Positions 1 to 9,283 of a stretch of 64,000 bases of DNA are shown in pieces. The DNA is taken from contig NZ_MAJS01000006.1 in NCBI RefSeq assembly GCF_001690985.1, positions 144,145-208,144 of the forward strand, given 5' to 3'. A program made the position numbers and the translations under genes. Positions within the stretch are counted from its first letter, which is position 1; each line of letters opens with the position of its first letter. Source of the DNA: Aliivibrio sp. 1S175. GTDB taxonomy: Bacteria > Pseudomonadota > Gammaproteobacteria > Enterobacterales > Vibrionaceae. The notes beneath the pieces were generated by a model. It was not told where the DNA came from and ran no database searches. It saw only the letters and a list, made by a program, of their open reading frames with translations.

Positions 1-162
1 CTTCAATGGATAATAAACGCACCAAAATACAAAATTAATCTAACTACGCAAGTGGTTAGAAATGATCAATGGTTAGATACATATATACCTTATTGGCAAG
101 GACCGATAACAACAACAGGTTCTCATCGAGTAACAGGGTTTATGCAACTAACAGGGTATTGA
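1..162 (+). CDS. C-terminal fragment of an AttH/CrtC-like lipocalin-fold protein (cut by window edge)
   Basis: The first frame is open from base 1 to a TGA at 160-162 and encodes 53 residues ending in HRVTGFMQLTGY. The ending with a YWQGPI segment, a G-S-H and a terminal LTGY resembles the C-terminus of the AttH / hydroxyneurosporene-synthase-like (CrtC) secreted hydrolase family, which often ends in a YWEG...GxGYLELTGY pattern. The start lies outside the window, so signal peptide and catalytic part cannot be judged. It is co-directional with nhaA, 165 bp away, with no clear terminator between them. The family call is from memory of the motif only. Confidence 0.55.
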   Translation, partial: LQWIINAPKYKINLTTQVVRNDQWLDTYIPYWQGPITTTGSHRVTGFMQLTGY

Positions 163-327
163 TACAAGGATGGCATTATCGATACGAATAAATCTGAGGA
201 TATCGGTCAACACTTCGGTATTTCCGATGTTTTAACTCTGAACAAGCGATTATTCTTGGTCTTAAACAACGGTTAGACTTTATTTTTCGTTTTTCCGTAA
301 ACTATAATTATAAGTGAAGGACATCTT

Positions 328-1473
328 ATGAGTGATGTTATTAAGAATTTTTTTAAACTAGAATCAGCTGGCGGCATCCTTCTTGTGATTGCTGCAGCTA
401 TAGCGATGATGATCGCGAACTCTTCTTTTGCTCCAATGTACGATACTTTTTTACATACCTATATTGGTGGTATGTCTGTTTCACATTGGATCAATGATGG
501 CTTGATGGCTGTGTTCTTTTTATTGATTGGCTTAGAAGTAAAACGTGAACTTCTTGAAGGTGCGTTAAAGTCGAAAGAAACGGCAATTTTCCCTGCTATC
601 GCCGCTGTTGGTGGCATGCTTGCTCCAGCTCTGGTTTATGTTGCGTTTAATATGGGTGACCCTGAAGCCTTATCTGGTTGGGCTATTCCTGCGGCAACTG
701 ATATTGCGTTTGCTTTAGGTATCATGGCATTACTTGGTAACCGAGTACCTGTAAGCTTAAAAGTATTTTTACTGGCACTTGCAATCATCGATGACTTAGG
801 TGTTGTTGTTATTATTGCTTTCTTCTATACCAGTGATTTATCAGTGTTAGCGCTTGTGATTGGTTTTGTAATGACAGGGATTTTATTCCTACTAAACTCA
901 AAACATGTATCTAAGATCCGTTGGTATTTACTTGTTGGCTTCATTCTATGGGTTAGTGTTTTACAGTCTGGCGTTCATGCTACGTTAGCCGGTGTTGTAC
1001 TCGGTTTTGCTATTCCACTTAAAGGGAATAAAGGCGAACGTTCTCCGTTGAAACACATGGAACATGCTCTGCACCCATACGTTGCATTTGGTATATTACC
1101 GCTGTTTGCATTTGCGAATGCGGGTATCTCACTAGAAGGCGTATCATTTGATAGTTTAACAACAACGTTACCACTAGGTGTTGCGTTAGGCTTGTTCCTT
1201 GGTAAACCATTAGGTATCTTTAGTTTTAGTTATATTGCAGTAAAATCAGGAATAGCGAAGCTGCCTACCGGCGTGAACATGAAGCACATCTTTGCGGTTT
1301 CAGTTCTTTGTGGTATTGGTTTTACAATGTCGATCTTTATTTCATCACTGGCATTTGGTGGTGCGAATCCAGAGTTTGATAAGTTAGCTCGACTTGGTAT
1401 CTTAATGGGGTCAACATTAGCCGCTGTTGTTGGTTATATCTTGTTAAGTATTTCACTACCAAAGAAAGCGTAA
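328..1473 (+). CDS. nhaA: Na+/H+ antiporter NhaA
   Basis: Inner-membrane electrogenic antiporter that exports Na+ (or Li+) in exchange for protons, supporting pH and sodium homeostasis. The 381-residue product has the usual NhaA length and about twelve hydrophobic segments. The paired aspartates of the transport site are visible in [12 protein letters not shown] (around residue 155), and the preceding ATDIAFALG motif carries the third conserved Asp. The ATG at 328 is preceded by GAAGGA at good distance. A TATAAT-like -10 at 303-308 lies just upstream. An intrinsic terminator follows at once, so it is probably monocistronic. Expected in a marine organism that depends on a sodium cycle. Confidence 0.97.
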   Translation: MSDVIKNFFKLESAGGILLVIAAAIAMMIANSSFAPMYDTFLHTYIGGMSVSHWINDGLMAVFFLLIGLEVKRELLEGALKSKETAIFPAIAAVGGMLAPALVYVAFNMGDPEALSGWAIPAATDIAFALGIMALLGNRVPVSLKVFLLALAIIDDLGVVVIIAFFYTSDLSVLALVIGFVMTGILFLLNSKHVSKIRWYLLVGFILWVSVLQSGVHATLAGVVLGFAIPLKGNKGERSPLKHMEHALHPYVAFGILPLFAFANAGISLEGVSFDSLTTTLPLGVALGLFLGKPLGIFSFSYIAVKSGIAKLPTGVNMKHIFAVSVLCGIGFTMSIFISSLAFGGANPEFDKLARLGILMGSTLAAVVGYILLSISLPKKA

Positions 1474-1494
1474 TGTTAGTTTGATTTAGATTAG

Positions 1495-1522
1495 ATACCT
1501 CGCTTAGGCGGGGTATTTTTTT
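1495..1522 (+). terminator. Intrinsic terminator of nhaA
   Basis: Stem ATACCTCGC (1495-1503) pairs with GCGGGGTAT (1508-1516) around a TTAG loop, followed by a T run to 1522. One pair is G-T. Confidence 0.85.
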
Positions 1523-1581
1523 GTCGGTATATTTATTTGCTCAGTGATGTTAATTTCTATTAACTTAGGTTTGTTTCAGGT

Positions 1582-1736
1582 AAAAAAAAGCCCAAACAAA
1601 TAGATTGGGCAAAAGGAATATAGGAATTATGAAAAAGCTATGCAGTTGATGATAGAAAACTTGGCGGCCTGCTAAATTTCAATCATTAATCATCAACGGG
1701 TACTTATTCAGACTTGCGATAGTTAAGTTAGTTCAA
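1582..1736 (-). ncRNA. Candidate sRNA-like transcription unit A (downstream of two)
   Basis: No credible protein is encoded here. Read on the minus strand, the unit begins with a 29-nt block (1708-1736) starting TTGAACTA and ending AAGTCTGA. It then has a long hairpin (ATCATCAAC 1689-1697 pairing with GTTGATGAT 1645-1653) and closes with a strong intrinsic terminator: stem GCCCAA/TTGGGC at 1590-1610, then eight U. The 29-nt block recurs in unit B. A stand-alone terminator with no gene in front of it is the main argument for an sRNA. The promoter was not identified with confidence, and no match to a named sRNA is claimed. Confidence 0.45.
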
Positions 1737-1765
1737 CTTTTTTCTTTTTCTTTTTTATAATGGCT

Positions 1766-1888
1766 AAAAAAGAAAAACCCGTTATCTATAAGCGCTAAAA
1801 GCGAGATAACGGGTTACTTGAATGAATCAAGAAAAAGCAGTGGAATTATGAACATAACATCAGACTTCACTTTATTTAGATAGTTCAA
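1766..1888 (-). ncRNA. Candidate sRNA-like or leader transcription unit B (upstream of two)
   Basis: The minus strand carries a 29-nt block at 1860-1888 matching that of unit A at about 21 of 29 positions. Next come a possible 13-residue leader peptide (ATG at 1855, stop at 1814, sequence MFIIPLLFLDSFK) and a long GC-containing hairpin at 1777-1815 (AACCCGTTATCT against AGATAACGGGTT). A U-rich tract TTTTTCTTTTTT follows. The hairpin plus U tract is a convincing terminator. The peptide, rich in Ile, Leu and Phe, could suggest attenuation, but no structural gene lies downstream on this strand, so an sRNA is the simpler reading. Function unknown. Confidence 0.45.
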
Positions 1889-2036
1889 AAAAATGCGAAG
1901 AGAATGCTATTTTTTTATTGAAATATATTCTGACACCTCCAACCACTCACTATTTTGACAAAAATTGTCATAAATGGGATGCGAATTGGATAAGAACCTT
2001 TTATCCTAGAGGTAATTATTAAAAGGAAAGTTGAAC

Positions 2037-3239
2037 ATGATCATCAAACCTAGAATTCGTGGATTCATTTGTACAACCACTCACCCTGTTGGCTGTGAGA
2101 ACAACGTGAAAGAACAAATTGCCCTAACTAAAGCACAAGGCCCAATTGTTAATGCTCCTAAGCGTGTATTAGTTGTTGGCTCCTCAAGTGGTTATGGTCT
2201 TTCTTCTCGCATTACTGCTGCGTTTGGTGGGGGTGCATCAACTATTGGTGTTTTCTTCGAGAAAGCACCGACAGAGAAAAAAACAGGTACTGCGGGTTGG
2301 TATAATTCAGCTGCTTTTGACAAATTAGCAAAAGAAGAAGGCCTTTACTCTAAAAGCTTGAATGGCGATGCCTTCTCTAATGAAGCAAAACAAAAAACTA
2401 TCGACTTAATCAAAGAAGACCTAGGTCAGATTGATATGGTTGTTTACTCTCTGGCTTCTCCAGTACGTAAAATGCCTGAAACAGGTGAAGTGATCCGTTC
2501 TACACTAAAACCAATTGGTGAAACGTATACAGCAACAGCAGTTGATACCAATAAAGATGCAATCATTGAAGCATCAGTTGAGCCTGCAACAGAACAAGAG
2601 ATCCAAGACACGATTACTGTAATGGGTGGCGAAGATTGGGAACTTTGGATGAGTGCATTATCTGATGCTGGCGTTTTAGCTGACGGTTGTAAAACGGTTG
2701 CTTATAGCTACATCGGTACTGAGTTAACTTGGCCTATCTACTGGGATGGCGCACTAGGTAAAGCTAAGATGGATTTAGATCGTGCAGCGACAGCGCTAAA
2801 CGAAAAACTATCAGCGACAGGCGGCACTGCAAACGTAGCTGTTCTTAAATCAGTAGTGACTCAAGCAAGCTCTGCAATTCCGGTTATGCCTCTTTATATC
2901 GCAATGGTATTTAAGAAAATGCGTGAAGAAGGCGTACACGAAGGTTGCCAAGAGCAAATCCTGCGTATGTTCAGTCAACGTCTCTATAAAGAAGATGGAT
3001 CAGTTCCTGAAGTTGATGAGCAAAACCGTCTGCGTTTAGATGATTGGGAATTACGTGAAGATATTCAAAAGCATTGTCGTGAGCTATGGCCACAAGTAAC
3101 GACTGAGAATCTAAAAGACTTAACTGATTATGTTGAGTATAAAGAAGAGTTCTTGAAATTGTTTGGTTTTGGCGTTGATGGTGTTGATTACGACGCTGAC
3201 GTGAACCCAATGGTTGAATTTGATGTTGCTGATATCTAA
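2037..3239 (+). CDS. fabV: Enoyl-ACP reductase FabV (NADH)
   Basis: Catalyses the last reduction of the fatty-acid elongation cycle, trans-2-enoyl-ACP to acyl-ACP, in the cytoplasm. FabV is the long SDR-type isozyme typical of vibrios and is triclosan-insensitive. The N-terminus [20 protein letters not shown] is diagnostic, and the Rossmann segment [16 protein letters not shown] follows near residue 45. At 400 residues the length is standard. An in-frame TTG six bases upstream is possible, but AAGGAA at 2023-2028 places the ATG at 2037 at ideal distance, which gives the family N-terminus. Flanked by terminators, so monocistronic. Confidence 0.96.
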   Translation: MIIKPRIRGFICTTTHPVGCENNVKEQIALTKAQGPIVNAPKRVLVVGSSSGYGLSSRITAAFGGGASTIGVFFEKAPTEKKTGTAGWYNSAAFDKLAKEEGLYSKSLNGDAFSNEAKQKTIDLIKEDLGQIDMVVYSLASPVRKMPETGEVIRSTLKPIGETYTATAVDTNKDAIIEASVEPATEQEIQDTITVMGGEDWELWMSALSDAGVLADGCKTVAYSYIGTELTWPIYWDGALGKAKMDLDRAATALNEKLSATGGTANVAVLKSVVTQASSAIPVMPLYIAMVFKKMREEGVHEGCQEQILRMFSQRLYKEDGSVPEVDEQNRLRLDDWELREDIQKHCRELWPQVTTENLKDLTDYVEYKEEFLKLFGFGVDGVDYDADVNPMVEFDVADI

Positions 3240-3261
3240 TCAATAATAGCGAATAAAAATA

Positions 3262-3296
3262 AACCCCAGAGTGAGTGATCATTCTGGGGTTTTTAT
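3262..3296 (+). terminator. Intrinsic terminator of fabV, possibly bidirectional
   Basis: ACCCCAGA (3263-3270) pairs with TCTGGGGT (3283-3290), followed by TTTTATTT. Convergent genes fabV and ybjL both end near it. Confidence 0.85.
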
Positions 3297-3336
3297 TTGC
3301 CTTTAACAAAGAAAGGCAATAACAAATCTTAATTGA

Positions 3337-5019
3337 TTAGGCTAATAAAATCATAATAGTACCAGCGACGGTCATCAGGATATTTGCAATCGCATAAGTA
3401 CCAGCATAACCAAGTGCAGGGATGGTACTACGAGCATGCTCATTCACAACATCCATTGCAGGACCACAGGTACGAGCACCAATGATAGCTCCAATCAATA
3501 ATGCACGGTTCATTTTTAAAATATAAGCACCAACAAGATAAGCAAGTATTACAGGAACCACACTCACGATCAAAGCTGCGACTAATACTTTTAAACCATC
3601 TTCAGAGAAGTACTCAGTGATGTTTCCACCAGCACTAAGGCCGATACCGACCATGAACACTAATAAACCCAGGTTCTTAGTCATGTTTAGAGCTCCTTGA
3701 GGAACATAACCAAAAGTAGGGTGGTTTGCTCTTAAAAAGCCTAAGGTTATACCTGAGATCAATAAGCCAACCGCATTACCTAAACCAAAAGTAACTTGTC
3801 CAAAGCTCATTGTGATCATGCCGAACATAATGCCAAGAATAAAGAAGCTACAGAAAGCTAATAAATCTGAAACTTGACTATGGATAGAGATGAAACCAAT
3901 CTTGTCGGCAATATGGTGAACTTTACTCTTTTCACCACTGACTTGAAGAATATCCCCTTTCGCTAAAACAATGTCATGTTCAATTGGCATTTCAATTTGA
4001 GCTCGAACTACGCGGTTTAAGAAACAACCATATTCAGAAAGGTTTAATTCCGAAAGACGTTTGCCCGCAATATTGTCATTTTTTACAACGATTTCTTCTT
4101 CTGCAATGCGTAAATCTAATAGGTTGCGATCAAATACTTCTTTACCGTTTCTGAAGCTTGGGTCCAAACGCGCATGGCTATCAGGATAACCCACTAACGC
4201 AATCTCATCACTTTGTTGAAGAATATAATCGCCATCAGGATTAGCAAGAATACCATTACGACGTATACGTTCAATGTGACAGCCTGTTTGACGGTGTATT
4301 CCTAGCTCACGCAGGTTTTTACCATCAGTCCAATCAATCAATTCTTGCCCAACACGATAAGCTCGAATAATAGGTAGATAGACTTTACGCTGACCTGCAC
4401 TGCCAATGCCACGTTCTTGAGCAATTTGCATTGCACTGTCTTGTAGGTTTTGTTTTTGTAGCTGCGGTAGTAATCGAGCCAATAAAATTAAGCTAGTTAG
4501 ACCAATTAGATAAGAGAAGGCATAACCGACACTGAGGTTATCAATGACTTTACTGAAATCGACACCTTCAGGTAAAACCGCCAGGCCAGAGTTTAAGGCA
4601 TCTTTTGCACCAACTAATACGGGTGTTGCAGTAAGAGCGCCAGCCATCATTCCGGTTGAAAGACCATAATCTAACTCGAAGTAATAACCAGTTAAGAAAC
4701 TGAGGGAAATAGCAGAAATTAACACAACCAATACGAGTAATAAGTAGTGCTTACCATCACGAAGGAATATGCCAAAGAAGTTTGGACCGGCTTCTATGCC
4801 GACACAAAAAATAAAAAGCATAAAGCCAATATTGAGAGAATCAGCAGTAAAGGTATAGCCGAGGCTACCCATAAAGAGGGCGGTGATAAGAACACCAATA
4901 GAACTGCCTAATTGAAAGCTACCGATTTTAACTTTAGCGATAAATAAGCCAAGAGCGAGAACAACGAATAAAAGTAATATATCGTTTTGCGATAACAAGG
5001 TCGCAACATCAATGTTCAC
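3337..5019 (-). CDS. ybjL: YbjL-type putative transporter (AspT/YidE-YbjL family)
   Basis: A 560-residue inner-membrane protein with the YidE/YbjL duplication layout: about five membrane segments, two cytoplasmic RCK_C (TrkA-C) domains around residues 205-370, then about five or six more membrane segments. The second half contains the family motif [14 protein letters not shown], resembling the repeated core of the aspartate-alanine exchanger AspT. Transport substrate is unknown. It sits beside grxA as in E. coli, where ybjL is near grxA, though here each unit seems to have its own terminator. The ATG at 5019 begins [13 protein letters not shown]; upstream SD is weak. Confidence 0.88.
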   Translation of the reverse strand: MNIDVATLLSQNDILLLFVVLALGLFIAKVKIGSFQLGSSIGVLITALFMGSLGYTFTADSLNIGFMLFIFCVGIEAGPNFFGIFLRDGKHYLLLVLVVLISAISLSFLTGYYFELDYGLSTGMMAGALTATPVLVGAKDALNSGLAVLPEGVDFSKVIDNLSVGYAFSYLIGLTSLILLARLLPQLQKQNLQDSAMQIAQERGIGSAGQRKVYLPIIRAYRVGQELIDWTDGKNLRELGIHRQTGCHIERIRRNGILANPDGDYILQQSDEIALVGYPDSHARLDPSFRNGKEVFDRNLLDLRIAEEEIVVKNDNIAGKRLSELNLSEYGCFLNRVVRAQIEMPIEHDIVLAKGDILQVSGEKSKVHHIADKIGFISIHSQVSDLLAFCSFFILGIMFGMITMSFGQVTFGLGNAVGLLISGITLGFLRANHPTFGYVPQGALNMTKNLGLLVFMVGIGLSAGGNITEYFSEDGLKVLVAALIVSVVPVILAYLVGAYILKMNRALLIGAIIGARTCGPAMDVVNEHARSTIPALGYAGTYAIANILMTVAGTIMILLA

Positions 5020-5109
5020 TGTATTTTGCCTGAAATATGGAAGAAGGAAATGTGATGCAAGTCTAACTTAAAAATGGCGAATGTATAACCATATTTATAA
5101 ATAAAATGA

Positions 5110-5137
5110 AAAAAAATCACCGCTAAAGAGCGGTGAT
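5110..5137 (-). terminator. Intrinsic terminator of grxA
   Basis: On the minus strand ATCACCGCT/AGCGGTGAT (5116-5137, loop of four) is followed by a run of T (5108-5115 region). Confidence 0.85.
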
Positions 5138-5164
5138 TTAGAATACATCGGTATAGGCTATAGA

Positions 5165-5428
5165 TTAATCAAAAAGGCCTAGGTTTTCTTTTGCATATGC
5201 TTCAAATTCTGTGCAGCCACCAATATGGTCTTGGTCGATGAAAATTTGAGGAACGGTATCAACAGGCTTACCTACGGTTTTTTCTAAATCTGCTTTTGAG
5301 ATCCCTTCTGCATGAATATCTACATAACGGTAGTTAAAATCTTCACGTTTTTCTTTTAGTGTTTCAGCATGCTCTTTTGCACGAACACAGAATGGACAAC
5401 CAGGACGACCAAAAATCACAACAAACAT
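5165..5428 (-). CDS. grxA: Glutaredoxin 1
   Basis: Small cytoplasmic dithiol glutaredoxin that uses glutathione to reduce protein disulfides, including ribonucleotide reductase. The 87-residue length matches GrxA. The active site is GCPFC near residues 11-14 (CPYC in E. coli, a Tyr-to-Phe change also common in vibrios). The cis-proline segment TVPQIFID and the glutathione-binding GGCTEFEAY are present. ATG at 5428 follows a GGAG at good spacing. The gene is flanked by its own terminator. Confidence 0.95.
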   Translation of the reverse strand: MFVVIFGRPGCPFCVRAKEHAETLKEKREDFNYRYVDIHAEGISKADLEKTVGKPVDTVPQIFIDQDHIGGCTEFEAYAKENLGLFD

Positions 5429-5599
5429 AGCTTTACTCCAAATAGTAAGGGATGCGCATTACTCGCAATCAATAGGTACACTATGCCTACTGTAAAAAAT
5501 AAAGTAAAGAGGGTTTTACCTTTTTGATTAATAGTTAAAACCTATTGGTTATGTTAATTATATCTAAGGAAGTAAAATAGATGGGATGACTTGGATTTA

Positions 5600-5631
5600 T
5601 AAAAAAAGAACCGGAAATAAAACCGGTTCTT
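5600..5631 (-). terminator. Intrinsic terminator of hexR
   Basis: AAGAACCGG (minus, from 5631) pairs with CCGGTTCTT ending at 5606, followed by seven T. It lies 28 bp past the hexR stop. Confidence 0.88.
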
Positions 5632-5658
5632 AATATAAATTAAAGAGTTAAAAATAGA

Positions 5659-6513
5659 TTAAAGTGAATTATCTTTTTCATAACGAGAATCTTTGAGTGC
5701 GTCTTTTACTCGTTTTAAATTATCTCTAAATCCAGCACCGCGACGTAATGTAAATCCAGTCGCTAAGACGTCAATAACGGTCATTTGTACTACACGGCTT
5801 GCCATTGGCATGTAAACGTCCGTGTCTTCTGGAACATCTAAACAAATTGCTAGTGATGCCATTCTTTCAAGAGGTGAGTCTTTTGCTGTAATAGCGATAA
5901 CTGTCGCGCCGTTTGATCGAGCAAGCTCTGCTACTTCAACTAAGCTTTTTGTTCTTCCAGTGTGAGAAATTAATACGACAACATCATTTTCTGTACTGTT
6001 AATACAGCTCATTCGTTGCATAACAATGTCATCAAAACATGTGATTGGAATATTGAAGCGGAAGAATTTATTCATTGCATCATGAGCAACAGAAGCGGAC
6101 GCTCCAAGGCCAAAAAATGAAATCTTTTTTGCTTGCGTTAGTAGGTCAACAGCCCGATTTATTTGCATAGGATCTAAGCTGTTCTTAGCGACATCCAAAC
6201 AAGCCATTGTTGATTCGAAAATTTTATGCGTATAAGCATCTGGGCCATCATTCTCTTCAACATTACGGTTCACATAAGGTGTACCATTTGCCAAGCTTTG
6301 TGCTAGATGAAGTTTAAAATCAGGGAAACCTTTGGTATCTAATCGACGACAGAAGCGGTTAACGGTAGGTTCACTCACATCTGCCATTTTAGCTAAGGTA
6401 GCAATACTAGAGTGAATGGCTGTTTGTGGTGAAGCCATAATAACTTCAGCGACTTTGCGCTCTGACTTACTGAAGTTGTCTAAATTGTTTTGTATCTTCT
6501 CAATGGTATTCAT
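5659..6513 (-). CDS. hexR: RpiR-family regulator HexR
   Basis: Transcription factor controlling central carbon metabolism genes in gammaproteobacteria; its ligand is 2-keto-3-deoxy-6-phosphogluconate (family knowledge). The 284-residue product has an N-terminal HTH_6 domain (residues 1-77, with SEPTVNRFCRRL as recognition helix) and a C-terminal SIS sugar-phosphate domain (about 125-260) with FFGLGASASVAHDA and the ISHTGRTKSLVEVA loop. No Entner-Doudoroff genes are adjacent, but three HexR-like operators occur in this window, near lysO, gapA and adhE. A 9-bp inverted repeat at 6547-6580 lies in its own upstream region. Confidence 0.93.
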   Translation of the reverse strand: MNTIEKIQNNLDNFSKSERKVAEVIMASPQTAIHSSIATLAKMADVSEPTVNRFCRRLDTKGFPDFKLHLAQSLANGTPYVNRNVEENDGPDAYTHKIFESTMACLDVAKNSLDPMQINRAVDLLTQAKKISFFGLGASASVAHDAMNKFFRFNIPITCFDDIVMQRMSCINSTENDVVVLISHTGRTKSLVEVAELARSNGATVIAITAKDSPLERMASLAICLDVPEDTDVYMPMASRVVQMTVIDVLATGFTLRRGAGFRDNLKRVKDALKDSRYEKDNSL

Positions 6514-6546
6514 ATGCGCTCTTCATAGATTCTATTTGCAATAACC

Positions 6547-6580
6547 TTAACCAGAATAATTAATCGGTTACTCTGGTTAA
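6547..6580. promoter_or_regulatory. Inverted repeat upstream of hexR, possible operator
   Basis: TTAACCAGA (6547-6555) and TCTGGTTAA (6572-6580) form a perfect 9-bp dyad with a 16-nt spacer, 34-67 bp before the hexR ATG. There is no T tract, so it is not a terminator. It does not resemble the HexR palindrome. The binding protein is unknown. Confidence 0.4.
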
Positions 6581-6786
6581 CGCTATCAATATTTAACATA
6601 AACTAAGTATATACGTTTGTGTTGCTTGCCTCTAACAAATGGCTGTTTTGATTGTATTTTTATAACAATAGTATGACAGAACTCTAAAAAAACTTTCTAA
6701 ATTGAAAGTGTTTGTATTTATAAATATAAGAATATTGTCATTTTGCTTGAAATTCTGTGATTAAGTTTCAGATTTTAAGGAAAATA

Positions 6787-6830
6787 ATTACAGAAAAGCA
6801 GATTGTTTATTTTATAAAACAATCTGCTTT
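6787..6830 (-). terminator. Probable terminator of panP
   Basis: AAAGCAGATTGTTT (6795-6808) and AAACAATCTGCTTT (6817-6830) form a long perfect stem 15 bp past the panP stop. The U tract on the minus side is short (TTTTCTG), so strength is moderate. Confidence 0.65.
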
Positions 6831-6844
6831 AGAAGAGAAGTACG

Positions 6845-8488
6845 TTATTTTAGAATTGAGTCGATGAGTTTTAGAAGCTGAGGCAACGAAATTTCACTAC
6901 TTGTCGCTATCTCTCTTTGTTCAATAAGAACATTGTGTAAGATTTCTTTGGTAGTAAGCGGGTTGGCTAACACTACTCTAAAAACAATCGTTGGTTGAGA
7001 CTGATAGGCATCAGGCGTTAAACGAGTACGAGATACGAAGGATTTACCTGTTTCACGTTGTGTTTTTTGAATGTATTTAGTGAGGTTATCGAGATGTTCA
7101 TATAATTCATCTCGTTGCTCTGGTGTGGCTAGCAATAAAGCGGCTTTTACGTTACTTGGAACGTATCGATAGGTCAGCAAGCAGAGCTCTGGTTCAGAGA
7201 TTAATTCAAAGTCATCTTGTTGCTTAATTAACTCTGAAAAATATTTAGCTTTCTCAATACTTTGATTTATTAGTAGTTCATAACCTGGGCGGCTAATCAC
7301 ATTAAAGCAAGAGTAAAGTAGCATTGCCATACCACTACGAGAGCCTTCAAGTGTATGACGACCTAAATCTTTAGACCCTTTACGTAGAATATATTCAGCA
7401 TGATGTTGAATCGATGACATTAATTCAGGATCTTTGAAGATAACCATCCCTGCACCCATCGGAACATAGAGTTGTTTATGTGCATCAATAGTGACTGAAT
7501 CAGCTAAATCAATACCATCAAGCAAATGTCGATAGGTATTAGACATTAATGTCGCACCACCCCAAGCTGCATCAACATGGAAGTGACAGCCTTCGCGCTG
7601 CGCGACTTGAGCCAGTTTGCGCAGTGGATCTATCGTGCCTGTTTCTGTTGTACCAGCAACACCTATAATAGCTAATGGTTTAATGTTTTTTACTTTTACT
7701 GCGGCAATTTTTTTGTTCAAATCAGCCAAGCAAATACGATTGTTGTTGTCAGTTTTTACCGCAATAACACCGTCTTGACCGATGCCTAATACATCAGCTG
7801 CTTTTTTAACAGAATAATGGCCACGCTCAGAAACAAAGATGGCAAGTCCATTATATTTATAATGATTTAGTGCCGCAAAAAGACCTTGCTTAGCAATGCC
7901 TTCAAAATCACCTTGTGGCTGTAATAGGCGGTTTCGTGCTACCCATAATGCGGTGATGTTTGCAATTGTCCCACCAGAACAAAAAGCACCAAGAGAATGA
8001 TCGGCGCTGTGCATCCAATGCGCATAAAAATGGTCTTTTTTGTCATAAATAAGGCGGTGTAACATACCTAAAACTTGGCGCTCTAATGGTGTAAAAGCCT
8101 TAGAGGTTTCAATTTTTACCAAGTTTTGGTTTAAAGCGATCATTATCTTTGATAACGGCATTAAAAAGTAAGGCAATGCCGATGTCATGTGACCAATAAA
8201 GCTGGGAGCCGAAGTATGGACAGATTGAGAGACTACCGTATCTAATAAATGCTCAGTATGTTCTGAAACATAAGTCGGATGCTCTGGCATTGAAGAATCA
8301 GTAAAATCTTTTTCAATTTCAGTGAGTGGCTTCTCTTCAGCGACGATATGTTCTCTTAAGAATTTATTCAGATTTTGAGAGAGTTCTTGTTCAATTTTAC
8401 CAAGAGTCGAATCGGGAGCTTCCGGAACAGTAAAAATTCGCAACATGCTTTCTAGGTTGGCATCTGCTGTTTTGTTGTCTGTTACCAT
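6845..8488 (-). CDS. panP: Pyridoxal-dependent aspartate 1-decarboxylase PanP
   Basis: Group II PLP decarboxylase that makes beta-alanine from L-aspartate for pantothenate and CoA. In vibrios it substitutes for the pyruvoyl enzyme PanD (established for the PanP family). The PLP lysine is in IDAHKQLYVPMG, and the cofactor-binding region HVDAAWGG lies about 30 residues before it. The ORF can be extended to 8560, but the ATG at 8488 gives MVTDNKTADANLE and a 547-residue protein, which fits the family; no strong SD is seen for either. The closest alternative call is glutamate decarboxylase-like. Its own terminator precedes hexR, and the gene is monocistronic. Confidence 0.88.
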   Translation of the reverse strand: MVTDNKTADANLESMLRIFTVPEAPDSTLGKIEQELSQNLNKFLREHIVAEEKPLTEIEKDFTDSSMPEHPTYVSEHTEHLLDTVVSQSVHTSAPSFIGHMTSALPYFLMPLSKIMIALNQNLVKIETSKAFTPLERQVLGMLHRLIYDKKDHFYAHWMHSADHSLGAFCSGGTIANITALWVARNRLLQPQGDFEGIAKQGLFAALNHYKYNGLAIFVSERGHYSVKKAADVLGIGQDGVIAVKTDNNNRICLADLNKKIAAVKVKNIKPLAIIGVAGTTETGTIDPLRKLAQVAQREGCHFHVDAAWGGATLMSNTYRHLLDGIDLADSVTIDAHKQLYVPMGAGMVIFKDPELMSSIQHHAEYILRKGSKDLGRHTLEGSRSGMAMLLYSCFNVISRPGYELLINQSIEKAKYFSELIKQQDDFELISEPELCLLTYRYVPSNVKAALLLATPEQRDELYEHLDNLTKYIQKTQRETGKSFVSRTRLTPDAYQSQPTIVFRVVLANPLTTKEILHNVLIEQREIATSSEISLPQLLKLIDSILK

Positions 8489-8664
8489 GGTATCTGTTCT
8501 ATTCTGTTGATGATTGAAAAGCAAAGTGGGCGTTCTCTTTACCTGTGAATAAGGGCACAATTTAGAACAAAATCACGTAAATGTCTCGTCTAAAATGTAC
8601 CACATCTATTTTTGAGAGGGGAAATAGCTATAAAACACGCAGGGCTGGTTAAATATCAGACAGC

Positions 8665-9177
8665 TTACAGGCAGTTTATTTCGCTAATTCCACTCATCTT
8701 TTGATTATATGCATTTAATGGAGCATCAATTTCTTTTGGATGACTTAAAATATCTGCGAATGCTGAACGTAGTTCATAATTTTGTTTGTGAGGTTGAGAT
8801 TGGCGATCATCAAAAGTCACTTTTGCTACTTTTCCTAAGGCATCATTATTTGAAGCGAGTGTTTTTATTTCTTTTTGGTCTAACTGTAACCACGATTCAA
8901 TAGATTGGTTCGTTTTTACTTTTGATGGGTCGTTTTTAAGGTAGAAATCTACAGCGGCACGGTTAAATTCAAAATGATGTTTACGCCCTTCTAAAAACCA
9001 ATTACCAACACTTTTTAAATTTGGATCTTTTTTAACTGTAATAGAAATTAGTTCTTTATACCATGTTAAAGAAGCATCAACGTATTGGCTATATTGATTG
9101 CTTAAGCACTCTGTATTTGCGGCGTGAGCAGACGCTGTGAACAAAGTGAAAGGCAAAAGAAGGGCAGCTAGTTTCAT
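8665..9177 (-). CDS. Secreted or periplasmic protein of unknown function
   Basis: A 170-residue protein with a clear Sec signal peptide (MKLAALLLPFTLFTASAHA, cleavage likely after AHA near residue 19). The mature part is hydrophilic with two cysteines, near its start (TECLSN) and at its very end (EINCL), placed to form a disulfide tying the termini together. I do not recognise the family. ATG at 9177 follows AAGGATTTGTA. It lies between lysO and panP on the same strand but about 100-180 bp from each, so co-transcription is uncertain. Confidence 0.75.
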   Translation of the reverse strand: MKLAALLLPFTLFTASAHAANTECLSNQYSQYVDASLTWYKELISITVKKDPNLKSVGNWFLEGRKHHFEFNRAAVDFYLKNDPSKVKTNQSIESWLQLDQKEIKTLASNNDALGKVAKVTFDDRQSQPHKQNYELRSAFADILSHPKEIDAPLNAYNQKMSGISEINCL

Positions 9178-9283
9178 TACAAATCCTTAGGAATGAATCA
9201 TTATTATTGAATGTGATTGTAGGCATCAGATAACTAAATGCAATTGAAACAACTCACAATGTGATGTTTCCCCTTTTATCGTA

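Noticed and set aside
1019-1210. Minus-strand frame inside nhaA
   Set aside because: Antisense shadow of the antiporter gene.
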